A stretch of DNA of 64,000 bases from Cunninghamella blakesleeana (taxonomy: Eukaryota > Mucoromycota > Mucoromycetes > Mucorales > Cunninghamellaceae), in contig JAFCIZ010000006.1 in NCBI GenBank assembly GCA_017871115.1, positions 744,001 to 808,000 of the forward strand, written 5' to 3'. Each line of letters opens with the position of its first letter. The first letter of the stretch is position 1. The notes under the pieces are model-generated. The model saw only the letters and a program-made list of their open reading frames with translations, was not told where the DNA came from and searched no databases. This document shows positions 36,101 to 48,594 of this stretch, one piece after another. The position numbers and the translations under genes are program-made.

Positions 36101-36793
36101 AAAGAACATTTTATTATAAGTTTTTATTTTTGTTTACATATACATCATATGATATAAACATCTCTATAACTTCTTTTATGCATCATATGATACACATTTC
36201 TATTATTTTGATTTTTGAATTAAAATAAAAAGGTACATGTTTTTTACCTTGGCAATTATTTTATATTAATGATTTTAAAAAATAGCATTTGTTGATAGTA
36301 ATTTATATGATTTTATATATATGATAAAATAATATGAAACGATAAAATATTACCAGATCGATTGTTTATAGTTCGATGAAAAAAAAAAGAAAATTAATAC
36401 GTAAATTGTTTATAAACATTTGTCTTTTTTTATATAAAAAAAAGATGTGCTATACTTATTCTGGTAAAGTAAATTAGTCCACAATGGAATAAAGTTCACT
36501 CGACACTAAATTTTAAGACCCGCTAATTTTTTTAATTTTTAATTTCGTGCAACCCTTTTTTTTAAAAAAGTCCAGAATATATTTTATTACTTCTCTTTCT
36601 TTTTTCTTTCTCATTATAAAAAATAGTAACCTTCAGCTGAAGTTTTTTTTTTTTCTTTTTTTTTTAATATAGACATACTCAGACATACACTTGTATATAC
36701 ATATATATATTTATATATATATACATATACATTTATATATACTTATACCTTTTTAATAGTACTAAATCATTTATATATAATATAAAAAAAAGA
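36101..36793. other. Intergenic region Kre9-like / Slm-like gene
   Basis: 693 bp. Contains CATATGATA repeated near 36146 and 36184, a T9A6 block near 36557-36572 and (TA)n near 36700-36735. No gene seen. Confidence 0.5.
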
Positions 36794-37459
36794 ATGACCG
36801 ATATTATACCCCCTTTGAAACAAACAAGTCGATTCACTGAACACTTTGATATATTACTTCCAACAACTACTTTACAAAATGTACTTGATATTGAGGAAGT
36901 GGCAGACTTAGCTAAACCGCGATCTATGAGTATTTCACCACTTTCTAATAATTTACCTACTATTGCAAAACCAATAAGAATGCATTCGAGTCCTGATATG
37001 TCAACTATAAAGAAACAACAATCCATTACCTTATTACAACAACCTACTACTATACTTTCTATTAACAATGATTCAACAATAGATATGAATAATCTTTCTC
37101 AACAACAACACAATCAAGAAAATAATCATCATCCTCAAGGCCAGAATAATATAACAAAAGTATCTGGATCAACTACTACTACTGCTACTACTCCCGCAAA
37201 AAAACAACCAAACGTTGCTTATAAAGAATATACATTGAATAGCAAAAATTTAAATCGTGCAGATATCATTATTAAACGATTAAGTAATTGGATAGTCATT
37301 TTAAAATTAACTTCTGGTTGGTTGGATGAAATTGAAAAATGGACTTCTTCAACATCGTTTAAAAAACAAAAAAAAGAAAACCCTGATCTTTATGGTAATA
37401 TAAAAAGAGAAAAAAAAAAGATATATATATATATATATGGATAAATGTACGAACTCCTT

Positions 37460-37497
<38 letters not shown>

Positions 37498-39342
37498 TTT
37501 TAAATATGTCTATATCTATTTATAAATAGGTAATATAAATAAACAGCGTAAAGAGTATCATCATATAGTTTCCAACTTTAAAAAAGAATGTCGTGATAAA
37601 ATACATCAATTAAAAACAAATGCAAGTTTACAAATGGAAGAATTATTACTACGTGCTAATGAAACCAAGAAATGTATGGACCATTTATCTCAACTTTGTA
37701 AATACGCTGAAGACCCTAATAAACCTCGTTCACCTGAAATGGACCCATGGTTGGGCAATTTACGTAAAGTGAAATAATAATAATAATAAGAATGATAATA
37801 AAGTAAAAGGGAAAATGATTCATTAACATAAATATATCTATCTATTTATTTGTATTATTTTGCATTATAAAAATTATAGATGTATTACGTTATTTAAAAA
37901 GAGAAACAACTGAAGAAAATCGATTACGTGAATTGATGGTACCAATTCAAAGAGATATCAAAGAATTAGAAACTAAAATTAATGATAATTTAAATACAAT
38001 AATCCAATTCTGTGCTGAGTATCAAACAACAGTAACACAATATGGTAATACTTACGATCAAGTCCTTAATCAATTATTACCACAGCCTACTTGGCAATCC
38101 TTTATCGAAGTGCAACAAAAAGATTGGGTGGATGAAAATCATATTCAAAAAAATTATCTTCAAATCAATTATCCAAATAAACAAAATCCATATGTATCAA
38201 CTGTACAAAAAGGTTTACTAGGCAGGCGTAGTGGGGTATTGAAACAATACCATAAAAGATATTATGTATTAACTCATTGTAAGTAAATAATAATTATTAT
38301 AATAATTATAATAATAATAAAAATATTTTGTTAAATTTAGGGTATGATTCATAACTAAATATGGAAATCTCTCTCTTTTTTTTTTTTTTTTTTCTCATAT
38401 GTAGATGGTTATTTACATCAGTTTAAATTAGATGATAAAGTCAAACCTGAAAGTTCAATATTTATTACATCCACTACTATTCAGCCTCCAGTCAATGATA
38501 GTGATATATTATTTTCGGATGAAATGGATTCACATGAACGTAATAACGATATCCATAACAGCACCAACGCTAACACCACTAACAACAGTAATAATAATAG
38601 TAACTATAATAATGATCAGCAAAATGAAAAGCATGGATTTATTTTTGAGGTTCAACGTAAAAACAAAATATATCATTTTAAAACCAAATCATCTATTGAA
38701 TTAATAGAATGGTGTCGAGCATTAAATAATGTGGCAACAGAGGTATCTGTACAAAAATTACTAGAAAAGCGAAAACAAAGGGAGTTATCAAGACAACAGC
38801 AACAGCAACAACAACAATCAAAACCATTTGATTCATCATCTCAGCACCTTCATCCACAACAACAACAACAACATCAACAACAGCCAAGACATCATCATAG
38901 AGATATAGTATTTATTGGTCATCCTGACGATGATGTGGATGAGGATGATAATCTATCACAATTCCATTCTATTCATACGAGTGGAGAAGATAGTTCAATA
39001 TTAAATACAGCTTTAATAGAAAGTGATATTATATCTCTAGATATTGGTAACAATGCGTCCTCCTCTAATGTATCCAACTTCCATCCACCTTCTACCCCTT
39101 CTTCTTCACCTCATCCTTATTCAACAACAACATCAGCAACGACCGGAATGGATTTATCACCTTCACAATTAATACCTCCAAAAGTAAATATACAAAAAGA
39201 TGAATCTGGGATTTATTTTTCTTCCACTTCTTCACCATCATCATCTAGCTCTACTTCTTCTCCTCCCCCTCCAATACCTTCTACTTCTACTTCACAACGT
39301 GCCATTCCTACCTATCAAGCTAATTTAAATCTTAATTTTTAA
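36794..39342 (+). CDS. Slm1/Slm2-like F-BAR and PH domain protein
   Basis: Exons 36794-37394, 37530-37763, 37880-38278 and 38405-39342 encode 723 residues. A long low-complexity N-terminus (about 1-140) precedes a helical F-BAR-like segment (LNRADIIIKRLSNWIVILK, KQRKEYHHIVSNFKKECRDK, ETKKCMDHLSQLCKYAEDP). The PH domain starts VQKGLLGRRSGVLKQYHKRY, continues GYLHQFKL, has an Asn/Asp/Ser insertion, and closes with FEVQRKNKIYHFKTKSSIEL and WCRALNNV. The tail is Gln/His/Ser/Pro-rich. This order matches Slm1/2, PI(4,5)P2-binding eisosome proteins that act with TORC2 in actin and membrane-stress control. The family call is good; function is by analogy with yeast. Confidence 0.88.
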
Positions 39343-40292
39343 AAAAAATCGTATTATTTAATTCTTTATTACTTATTTATTATATACATATCTATATCAA
39401 TTTATCTATCCTATTCTATTTTATTCTATTTTACTTATTTATTTATTTATATTTTATTTATTTTTACTTTCCTTTATTTTTGTACTACTATTATTATTTA
39501 TAACTTCGTTTCTGTAAATAGAAATAAAAGAAAATTTTGGGTAAAAATACTTCTTTTAATCTTCGATCGTTATTTTTATTTTTATTTTTTTTCCACGATA
39601 GCAAAAAAATAAATAAATAAAATAAAGTGGGAACGAAATCACAAGTTCCATTTTGAATACTAATCATAAAAACAATAGTAAAAAAAGGAATTTTAATTGA
39701 ATTTCATAACCATAATCGTTTTTCGTATTTTTTTTTAAAGATCATGATGATGCTGAATAATAGTAGTAATAGTAGCACCAAGATGATTATTGGGAAAAAA
39801 TAAAAATAAATATAAAAGCATTGGGTATTTATGTAAAAACTTAAAATGAAGCTTATACTTTTTTTTAAAAAAAAAACCCCATTTACTGTATTTTATTTTT
39901 TAATGCAATCGTATATAGAAAAAATATATATAATTCAAATAATAGTAATAATAGTAATAATAATAATAATAACATCAAGTTTATTATGAAAGAAAACGAG
40001 GTATGATTAAAAAAAATATATATATAAACTTAAAATCATTATTTTTCTACTTAGTATCTAACTATATAAAAAAATAGAAAATTATAAGAATAATAAAAAA
40101 AGCGAGAGTGAATAAATAAAAGGTGATATAAAAAAGGAAAATCTAGAAATGAATAAATAAATAAAATAAATAATTAAATAAATAATGTAACTATACATAA
40201 AACTACTTTTTTTTTTAAATAAAAAAAGGTAAAATGTGGTTGCGTGTGAAGAATGGGAAAGGATTGGTAAAAGTTGGCGGGTAAAAAAAAAA
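39343..40292. other. Convergent intergenic region
   Basis: 950 bp between converging 3' ends, AT-rich with ATTTT/TTTAT short repeats near 39415-39470 and a T(n)A(n) block near 39859-39877. Nothing else seen. Confidence 0.5.
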
Positions 40293-40791
40293 TCATCGTT
40301 GTAAGTTGGCATTATAAGTTTCTGAACATCGAGGGTGAGCAACACCATTATCTGATTTTCCTTTAATCATAACTGACATACGTTTACTTAAACTTGACTT
40401 GTAATGTGTTGATACATTAGGGGGTGGTGGGGTTTGGTCATTGGAATTATAATAAACACCATCTCTATAATGTTGACGATAATAGTCTGAATCTATTTTA
40501 TTATTATTAAAAATAAAAAGGAAAGGAATAGAATAAAAAAAAAAAGTTAATAAAACTTAAAAGTAATGGAAAGCAAACCACCACGAGGTGTCCTTTTTTT
40601 TTTCTTTTTCTCCTGTTGCCCTGAGTTTTTTATAAATAATAATAATAATAATAATAATAAAAGAATATATATATATGTATATATAAAGTACCTTTTGATT
40701 CATATTCAGGAAGAAAAGTTCTTCTTTTAGTATATTTCTCTACTTTCCACATTTCTATTTGTGATTTCACTTTATCAATAAATCCAACCAT
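40293..40791 (-). CDS. Small conserved-looking protein of unknown function
   Basis: Two exons (40692-40791, 40293-40492) joined in phase 1 give 99 residues. I do not recognise the family. The N-terminus is charged and helical (FIDKVKSQIEMWKVEKYTKR), followed by YESKDSDYYRQHYRDGVYYN, a Pro run (QTPPPPNV) and a basic, Ser-rich C-terminus (SLSKRMSVMIKGKSDNG). No signal peptide, membrane helix or Cys pair is seen. A clean donor (GTACTT) and acceptor (ATAG), a start at the head of a purine-rich (plus strand) leader and non-repetitive content support a real gene. It may be a lineage-specific cytosolic protein. Confidence 0.65.
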
Positions 40792-41486
40792 TATATCTTA
40801 TTATGTATTTTTTTCTTAAAAGAAGGGAAAAAAAGAGTGGGAGTAAAAAAAAGGAAAGAAAGAAGGTTGGAAAAAAAAAAATTGCTGCAAGTGATTTAAA
40901 AGCGGGTGGAGTTTTAAAATAAAAATAAAAATAAAAGTATAAGCATATTTACGATTTTTTTATATATATAATAATAATAAAACATATTTTATTATGATAG
41001 TAATGATTACTATTATTATATATGTTGATTATTCTTTACTAATCATAATAATTATTATATATATATATATATATATATATGTATACATATATATATATGT
41101 ATATAATTATTTTTTCACTCAGTCAATTAGATTAAAGAAGTTTAAAAATAAGGTGCCGGTAAATGAATTATCATATAATCAATATATGCTTTATTTTGAT
41201 TGGATATAGTTTTATTAATTTTTTTAAAAAAAAGATAATCAATATAATTATATATAAGTGAGTGAGTGAATGAGTGAGTGAGTGAGTGAGTGAGTGAGCG
41301 AGCGAGGTATTATCAACAATAGCAATAAAAGAGTAAAAAGTAAATAAATAATATAAACAATAAATTAAATAAAAAAACAATGCTTTTTATTATTATTACT
41401 ATTATTATAAATATTATTTATCTATGGTTATATTATATATATATTTACAATAAGATATATATATGTTTATATATAAAAGTTTCTTT
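40792..41486. other. Intergenic region with GAGT microsatellite
   Basis: 695 bp. Contains (TA)n near 41056-41080 and the tetranucleotide repeat at 41258-41307. Purine-rich right of 40791. No gene seen. Confidence 0.5.
41258..41307. repeat. (GAGT)n microsatellite
   Basis: About twelve tandem GAGT/GTGA units with the end drifting to GCGA. It is the only clearly non-AT-only microsatellite in the window, in the 3' flank of the GT49 gene. Confidence 0.93.
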
Positions 41487-43161
41487 TTAAGCACGAACAA
41501 TCTTTTCTTTCCTTAAAGCTTTAGCACATTCTTGTTTCACATGACTTGCCTTTTCTGTATCATAAATACCATATTGATCAAATTGTCTAGCATAGAAAGC
41601 ACATTGTTCAATTCTAAAGTTTTTGTACATTCCGTCTTGAATAGCTCTTTCAGCAGCTGTTAAATAATTTTCTGGTTCTGTTCCCGATCGAATGATAAAA
41701 TCATTATGTAATACATAAAAATCAGCTCCATTTAAAAAGGTAGTATAAACACAAGCTGGTAATTGATCATCAAATCTTTCTTCACACCTATTTCATTTTA
41801 AAAATAATCATATTTACATTATTATTATCATTTCCAATAAACTATATATATTATCCTAGTTTCTTATTTTTTTTTTCTTTATATATTTATTTACCATGGG
41901 TGATTGTCCTTGGTAGTAATATAAACTGGTCCATAGTGATAATCGTAATCTGTCACTAAATAAGGTTCATTAGCGACTTTCCATTCCATATAACTTGTAG
42001 GACCAAAGTTTATAGTCCAATGATAATCCAAAATACCAATTCTGCCTTGATTTGCCCATTCTATCAATCCATCTTTTTTAGTAGGAAAACTTTGCATATC
42101 CTGTTCCTTATTATAAGTACGTGGAGGAAAAGCAAACGTGGGTACTACTAAAGCATCTCCACGATCTAATATTTCCTTTGTCATATCATTCAATTCAATA
42201 GGAGCAATATATAGTAAATGAATTGGTGTATACATGATATAAGTAGATCTTGAAAAGAATCTTGCCAAGTTTCTTGCACCTTGTAATTTTGTTTTAGTAT
42301 TTTTCAAATGAGGAACTAAAACAACATGAATATCGACATAGCGTTGTAAGGAAGGTCTTGTTTCATATTCTCTTCTTAATTTCATTAATGACTGTACTGC
42401 TTGCCCTGAATTAAATCCATCTTTGGATTCGATTTGTACAACGGCTGAAATCGATCCTTTCCATTGATTTGCTAAATTTTCTAAAGCTTCCATATCATCT
42501 AAGGCTAAGGTGGTGACTATTCCAATCGTACTTGCTGGTGATTCTGTACCTTTAAACCAAAAGGGTTTGACATTTTCGGGTCGTTGCATCGATTTACCAA
42601 ACATTTTCCCAAGTCGAAGTTGTGTTTTGACTTCATTTAAATTAGAAGAGATGGTATTACTGTCAGTGGTAATGGAGGAAGTTGACTTATCTGTATTTAA
42701 CTTTTGTGTATATTTTTTATCTATAATATATAATATAACATATATATCAAGTTAATATATATATACACGTATATATATAATTACCTTTTCTTTATCATTA
42801 TTATTTTCTCATCTCTTTTTTACTATTTTTTTTATTTATTTTATTTACCATTATTATTATTGTTATTATAAATGAAAGCAGTATCCTTATGATTGTTATT
42901 ATTATTATTATTTGTAGTTGTAGTTGTAATATTATTAGTTGAAGATGAAGATGATAAAAAATGACTTGTAGAAAAAAGCATGCATATGAGTATATAGGTA
43001 TAAACCAACCAACGTATCAAACGTGATCTCCATAAACGATGAAACCATTGTAAAGAGGTTGACTGGGATGATCTTTTATCTTGTTTTAAAGGAGATGGCG
43101 GACAAGCTGTTGTTAATGATATTTTTCTTTGGTGTACTTTTGGATTAGCTGGCCTTGACAT
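41487..43161 (-). CDS. GT49-type (LARGE/B4GAT1-like) Golgi glycosyltransferase
   Basis: Type II membrane protein of 479 residues in three exons (42849-43161, 41895-42720, 41487-41787). The cytosolic N-terminus is basic; the membrane anchor is LVYTYILICMLFSTSHFL (about residues 51-68), then a Ser/Thr/Asn stem. The catalytic region has IGIVTTLALDDMEALENLAN, YVDIHVVLVPHL, GARNLARFF, a central FPPRTYNKEQ loop, then NEPYLVTDYDYHYGPVYI and a C-terminal FDDQLPACVYTTFLNGADFYVLHNDFII-type segment. This order matches glycosyltransferase family 49, whose animal members extend matriglycan. The acidic DxD expected after the RNLAR helix is not evident (TPIHLLYIAP instead). Met at 43161 is the first ATG; the frame is open further upstream without one. 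Confidence 0.82.
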
Positions 43162-44904
43162 TCTATTACTATATCTATCTATCAATTAAAAGTAAAATAT
43201 TGATATGAAAAAAAAAAAAAAGAGTGGAAAAAGAAAAAATAAAGTGTAATAAAATTTATTTAATGAATTTCCTATTTTTAAATTCAGATGATTTGCTGGC
43301 TAAAAAAGGAAATCTTCCAATTTTTTTTATTAGTTTCAATCCATGTGTAAAATAAAATATATCTATTACTTTTTTTTTAATCTCCTTGTTTTATTGTGTT
43401 TATACGAGCTTATGTTATTTAAAATATACTATTATATAATTATATATATAATTATAATTTATTTATATAAATACCACAATGATATGTAATAGAAATATCA
43501 CTATGTAGTAATTATTAATATTTTATTAAATAAAAAAGACGTATGTATGCATATATATATATATCTATTTGGTCTGGACCATTAACAAAAATTGATTTCA
43601 CGTTGTCTGTTTCTACTTTTTGAATGATTTTAATTCAAGAATAATGATAATAATAATATAAGATTACAATCGTAATACTTCTTTTTTCTTGAGTGCTCTT
43701 GCAATATTTTTTTTAATTTTTATATTTTATTTAAAAAACAAGCTTTTTTTTAATAATAATATTAAAACTACGATAATAGCGATCGGTTGTCTTTCCCCAA
43801 ATTCTGAAAAAAAAAAAATAAAGCTATTGACAGAATATATATATATATATGGTTTCCCTTGGTGAATATTATATATTTTACACATAAAAAACAATGTAGA
43901 TTACGTAAAGATAAGTTTTCTCGATTATTATGACGCCCCTTTAGATTTAATCTACTTATCATACCTTTCAAATAATATATCTTTTTTCGTAAAAGTAATT
44001 GGTATTATCCAAGGTCGATAATGAAAATTTTTGAACACATACATACATACGTACATAGATTTTCTCCCCCTCCCCCTTTCCCCTTCCTTTTCTTTTATTT
44101 TTCTTTTATTTTTTTGGAATGCATATTATTAAATATGTATAATATATATATATATATATATATGATCTTGATATATGTTATCACACTAATATATAACAAG
44201 AAAAGGAAAAAAAAGAAAAACCACCGCCTTTTTTTTGGGGGAGTTTTTTTTTTTTAAAAAAAAAAAAGATCAGAAAATAAGCTGTTGTATCTTGTAAAAT
44301 AACACATTATTGATTATTTTTTTGTTATTTTAATGGTATCACTTTTTTTTTTTAAAAAAAAAAAGGTACAATGCCTATATATAGTAATTCGAAACAGAAT
44401 GACTTCATCTTTTCAATTACACTACTCATACTATCTTTTTCAGACTTTTTTAGTGCATATCAAAGTTTCTCTTAATTAAAAAATTAAGTTTCAAAGTATA
44501 TAGCGAATTATTTTTTTAAAGCAATTGATCAATCTAATTGAAATTTAATTGAATTAATGATTTAAAGCACTATATATATACATATATTCAGGTACTTATA
44601 TTTAGAATAAAATTGTAATCATTACATAATGGCTTTACTTTATTCGGTTTTTTTATAGTATGTATTTTTTATAAAAATAATAATTTTGATTTGTAAATAA
44701 AATAATGACAAAACCTTACTTTTCTTTTGATGCCTTGAAATAAAAATAAAATAAAGCAAGAAGAACGATTTAAGCTTTTTTAAATTCCGATCTATAAAAA
44801 ATTTTACCTATAATTTTTTTGAAAAAAAGTCGCGCAACTAGGTGTTTTTTTTTATTTCCTCTTCTTTCTCTTGTATTTTTTTAAAGTTTAGTATACAATC
44901 CGTT
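43162..44904. promoter_or_regulatory. 1.7-kb divergent intergenic region GT49 / hydrolase-like gene
   Basis: Contains both promoters, two long T(n)A(n) palindromes (44244-44267, 44343-44364) and a C-rich pyrimidine run near 44061-44090. A possible two-exon mini-gene lies on the minus strand at 43768-43971 (SRLNLKGRHNNRENLSLR then, after a TTTTCAG acceptor, a short tail), but it has no recognised family and the start is unclear. Confidence 0.45.
44244..44364. repeat. Pair of T(n)A(n) palindromes
   Basis: T12A12 at 44244-44267 and T11A11 at 44343-44364, about 75 bp apart, upstream of the hydrolase-like gene. Both are perfect self-complementary tracts. Confidence 0.88.
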
Positions 44905-45720
44905 ATGTTTTTACGCCATTTAGTTAAAGGAAAAAACTTTAAACCATTTAACGCCTCGCTTTTTTATCAAGTTAGAAATAAAGTTACTTTAATACAGCGC
45001 GAATTTACTGATGATATAAAAATAAAACGACCTTTACCCATTGTTTTTGTTCAAAGTAGCCAAGATGTTGATAAAAAGTACAAGAAATAAAATATATGCA
45101 ATTTGTTTTTTTTTAATTGTTGAATGTCAATAGGGATACAATTACTTTTTTTTTTTACTTTTTATTTCCCTTTCTTTATTTTAAATATAGGTGGCCGACC
45201 GATTGGCAAAATGCGTTTATGAATATTGGTCATAGATCTACTTGGATACATTTAAATAATGAATCTGAAAAGTCGGGTACACAAAAATTAAATATATGGT
45301 ATCAAGGTGAAAATAATAAGAATAAAATAAAAGTAAAATTATTACAAAAAAGGATTATAATCATTTATGTATTCCTTATTTCTATATTTTTATATATATA
45401 TTTTATTAGATTTAGTTCAAATTATGCAAGAACATTCGTATTTCCCACCACTATTGGTTGCAAATGGGCAAGAAGCTTGGAAAGTTTGTCAAAAATACGT
45501 ATGTAATAAGCCAGTGTCAGGATTGATCTTGGTGGATAAAGATAATGGTGATGATGAGAATCAAGAAGATTTACCTTCAATGGAATTTGAGCCTTATTTT
45601 CCTATTTATTTAATCTGTCCAAGTAAAAAAGTGCCTTCCTTTTTACAGCAATGTGATCATATGAACACATCAACACATCATTTGCAACATATGATAGATT
45701 GGATGGATGTTCATGTTTAA
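44905..45720 (+). CDS. Mitochondrial-type alpha/beta-hydrolase-like protein lacking a clear nucleophile
   Basis: Exons 44905-45077, 45191-45306 and 45410-45720 give 199 residues. The N-terminus (MFLRHLVKGKNFKPFNASLF) is basic, hydroxylated and free of acidic residues, typical of a mitochondrial presequence. PLPIVFVQSSQ, IMQEHSYFPPLLVANGQEAW, VSGLILVD, FPIYLICPSKK and the final HHLQHMIDWM follow the strand-helix order of a small alpha/beta hydrolase. Where the nucleophile elbow GxSxG would sit the sequence is VANGQEA, so a classic Ser hydrolase is unlikely. It could be a non-catalytic relative. The family call is tentative. It is followed 249 bp downstream by the ceramidase gene on the same strand. 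Confidence 0.6.
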
Positions 45721-45969
45721 CTTTTAATGCCAAAAACATTCTTTTTAATTTTATGTAATATACCACCATTCTTTTTTATATATACATCGCAATTGAACTC
45801 CGCATTATATTTAAAACTCGACCCTTTTTTTATTTTTTTTATTTCTTTTTCCCCTTCCTCTTGTTATTTTTATTATAATAATTTTTATTCTCTTTATATA
45901 ATATATATATACACAAATATATACACACTATCATTTATAATAATATTACGATAATAGACTTATTTTTTA

Positions 45970-46574
45970 ATGCCTTCTTTTGAAAAACAAGAAGTAACCG
46001 GGTATTTTGGCCCTATTACAAGTTCTGTTGATTGGTAAAATTAGAAAAATAAGTAGAATATATAAAAGTCTAAATTTAACACAGCATGCCTAAACTCTAC
46101 TTTTTTATTTTATTGCAATTTATTAATTCTATTTAGGTGTGAAGAAAACTATACACACTCTTATTACATTGCGGAATTTTGGAATACAATATCTGTAAGT
46201 ATGACAAAATTAAAAATTTAATATACGTGTGTATAAGAGAGTAATAATATAGAATAAGGATGGCCTAACATGTTCATTCTTATTTAATAGAGTTTTGCCA
46301 TGGTGATACTTGGTTTATTAGGTATTATTGCCCATCATCGTTCTTTAGGATGGAAATTATCCAATGGTTATTTAATGATAATTATAGTTGGTATTGGCAG
46401 GTAATATTAATATATTAAACACATATGCGCGGAGTTATTTTCTAATATTTAACCTTTTTTTTTTTTAATATTTAGTGTTTTATTCCATGCAACCCTTCAG
46501 TATGAACATCAGATGTGGGATGAAGTAAGTTGAAGAGTAGTTGTATATAAATAGATAGATATATAGGTACATAG

Positions 46575-46622
<48 letters not shown>

Positions 46623-47710
46623 GTATGTTTGGGAATAAAATAAAAAAAAGGAAAAGTGAAAGTAAAGAGGAGAAAGTGAAAAAAAAAAAAAAATAGGGAA
46701 TAAAGTTACATCTATGCATAAGCATATACTTTTTTTATTTTTATTTTTGACACATAAATGATCCTTGAACTTGAATTTATTTTTATTATTTATTAGGTAC
46801 CAATGGTATGGACAGCATGTTATTTATTATGGGTTCTGTTACAATCAAATGGTTATGAACCTATCCGATTTGGTATATTGATTAGTTTATATTGTGCTTT
46901 GGCTACTTATGTAACAAGTCAATCTAAAGGATCTACACAATTTTATCTTTTTCAAACATCGTAAGTTAAAAAAAAAAAAGCAAGCATTACTAAAAAAGTC
47001 TATAATGGATGGAGTAACATAAAAAGAAAGGAAAAAAAAAAAAAAAGGTTTTGATGGGAATGGAGTATGAAATATTCAATCATTTTTTTTTTTTTTTCTC
47101 TCACTCACTTACTACTCTCTTTTATTATGCTAATGATTTTTTTTTTGTTAGGTTTGGTATTGTCATGTGGAGCTGTTTATGGTTTGTGTGGAAATTATAC
47201 AATCAAGTTCAAAACAAAGAGATCATTCATTTATTCCACCAAGGAGGGAAATTTTTAGTTCTTGCCATTGGTGTTTGGTTATTTGATTCAAACATGTGTT
47301 TTGTCTATGATTATATTCCAAATCCTCAACTTCATGCATGGTACGTAAAACCTTGGAAAAAAAAAAGAAAAGAAATAATAATAATATGTATATGTATATC
47401 GTTTGATATTTTCGATTTGGTATTATTGATTGATAACCTTTTTTATTTTATTTTTTTGATATATGAATGTATTTAGGTGGCACGTTTTAGTAAGTATAGA
47501 ATGATTAAAGAAAAAAAAGAAAAGAGAAAAAAAAAATGATGTGTTTAAAACAAAAAGATTACTTATCTTTTTTTTTTTTAATAGATGTGTATCAGTTTAC
47601 ATTTCTTTTTCGTAGCTACCGGGTATCAACTCATGGGAACCAAGAATCATCAAATTCAATATTATTTGAAATGGATTCCATATGTAAAATTAAACCAAAA
47701 ATTAGAATGA
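45970..47710 (+). CDS. Alkaline ceramidase (Ypc1/Ydc1/ACER family)
   Basis: Integral membrane amidase of ER/Golgi that splits (phyto)ceramide to sphingoid base and fatty acid. Eight exons (45970-46034, 46137-46194, 46291-46400, 46476-46524, 46797-46960, 47152-47340, 47477-47489, 47585-47710) give 257 residues, the usual length. WCEENYTHSYYIAEFWNT is the family N-terminal block. SVLFHATLQYEHQMWDE carries the Ser, zinc His and catalytic Asp, and LHAWWH carries the two C-terminal zinc His residues, so the active site is complete. Several hydrophobic helices are visible. Exon 7 is only 13 nt (W-H-V-L); without it the last helix would be lost. The final exon starts at 47585, giving MCISLHFFFVATGYQLMG. 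Confidence 0.93.
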
Positions 47711-48432
47711 TAATAAAGAATATGTATCTGTATGTTTTATATATCTATTCCGGGGGATATGTGGAAGAAAAGGCTTGTTATGTTTATATAAAGTTAAGTT
47801 TAAATTTTGTTTTTTGTTATTTTTTTTTTCCCCAAAGTTTCAAACCAGATATGGTAAACTAGCGCTATTATTATTTTTTTTTTTTTGATATCGACACGAG
47901 AAGATAAATATTTTGAAATTTAGAATATTTTTCTTTTGTTTTTTTTTGCTGAGTCTTGTGATTAATAGCATATATACTTTAATAAAAGAGAAGTTCACGT
48001 GGCATAGGTAAAATTATATATTTATATATATATATATTATTTGGTATGATTGTGATTATTGTTATATATAAAAAAGAAGAAAAGGAATGCAAATATATAA
48101 AAATGACGTAATGGCAATATATACTAGTAAAAAAAAGAGAGGGAAAACGAAGGGTTATTCTTTTATTTACTTATTTAATGATAGTGATTTAAACAATTAA
48201 CCCCTTATTTTTTCATTATTATTTTGAACCGGTGACCAAAAAAAAAAAAAAAAGTTTTTGAGTGCATGACTCTATGTCATACTTTAAATATATATAAATA
48301 TGTAAATAGGCCTGGAACATTGTGTTCAATTATAAAAAAAAAAGGAAATTATTATTTCATTATATTATTATATATAGTTTAATATATTTATATAGTTTAA
48401 TATTTATATTTAGTTTATTATATAAATATAGT

Positions 48433-48470
<38 letters not shown>

Positions 48471-48554
48471 TATATATATATAAATAATGATAATATTGAT
48501 AATAATGATGATAGTAATGATAATGATAATATATTATTATAATAATAATAAAAT

Positions 48555-48594
<40 letters not shown>

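Noticed and set aside
37933..38286. Separate gene starting at 37933
   Set aside because: It is exon 3 of the Slm-like gene; frames of all four exons join exactly.
41258..41307. GAGT repeats as a possible CRISPR or telomere-like array
   Set aside because: Units are contiguous with no spacers and the motif is not telomeric; it is a plain microsatellite.
43768..43971. Possible two-exon mini-gene on the minus strand
   Set aside because: Start codon and donor are ambiguous, the product is short and matches no family I know. Kept only as a note in the intergenic entry.
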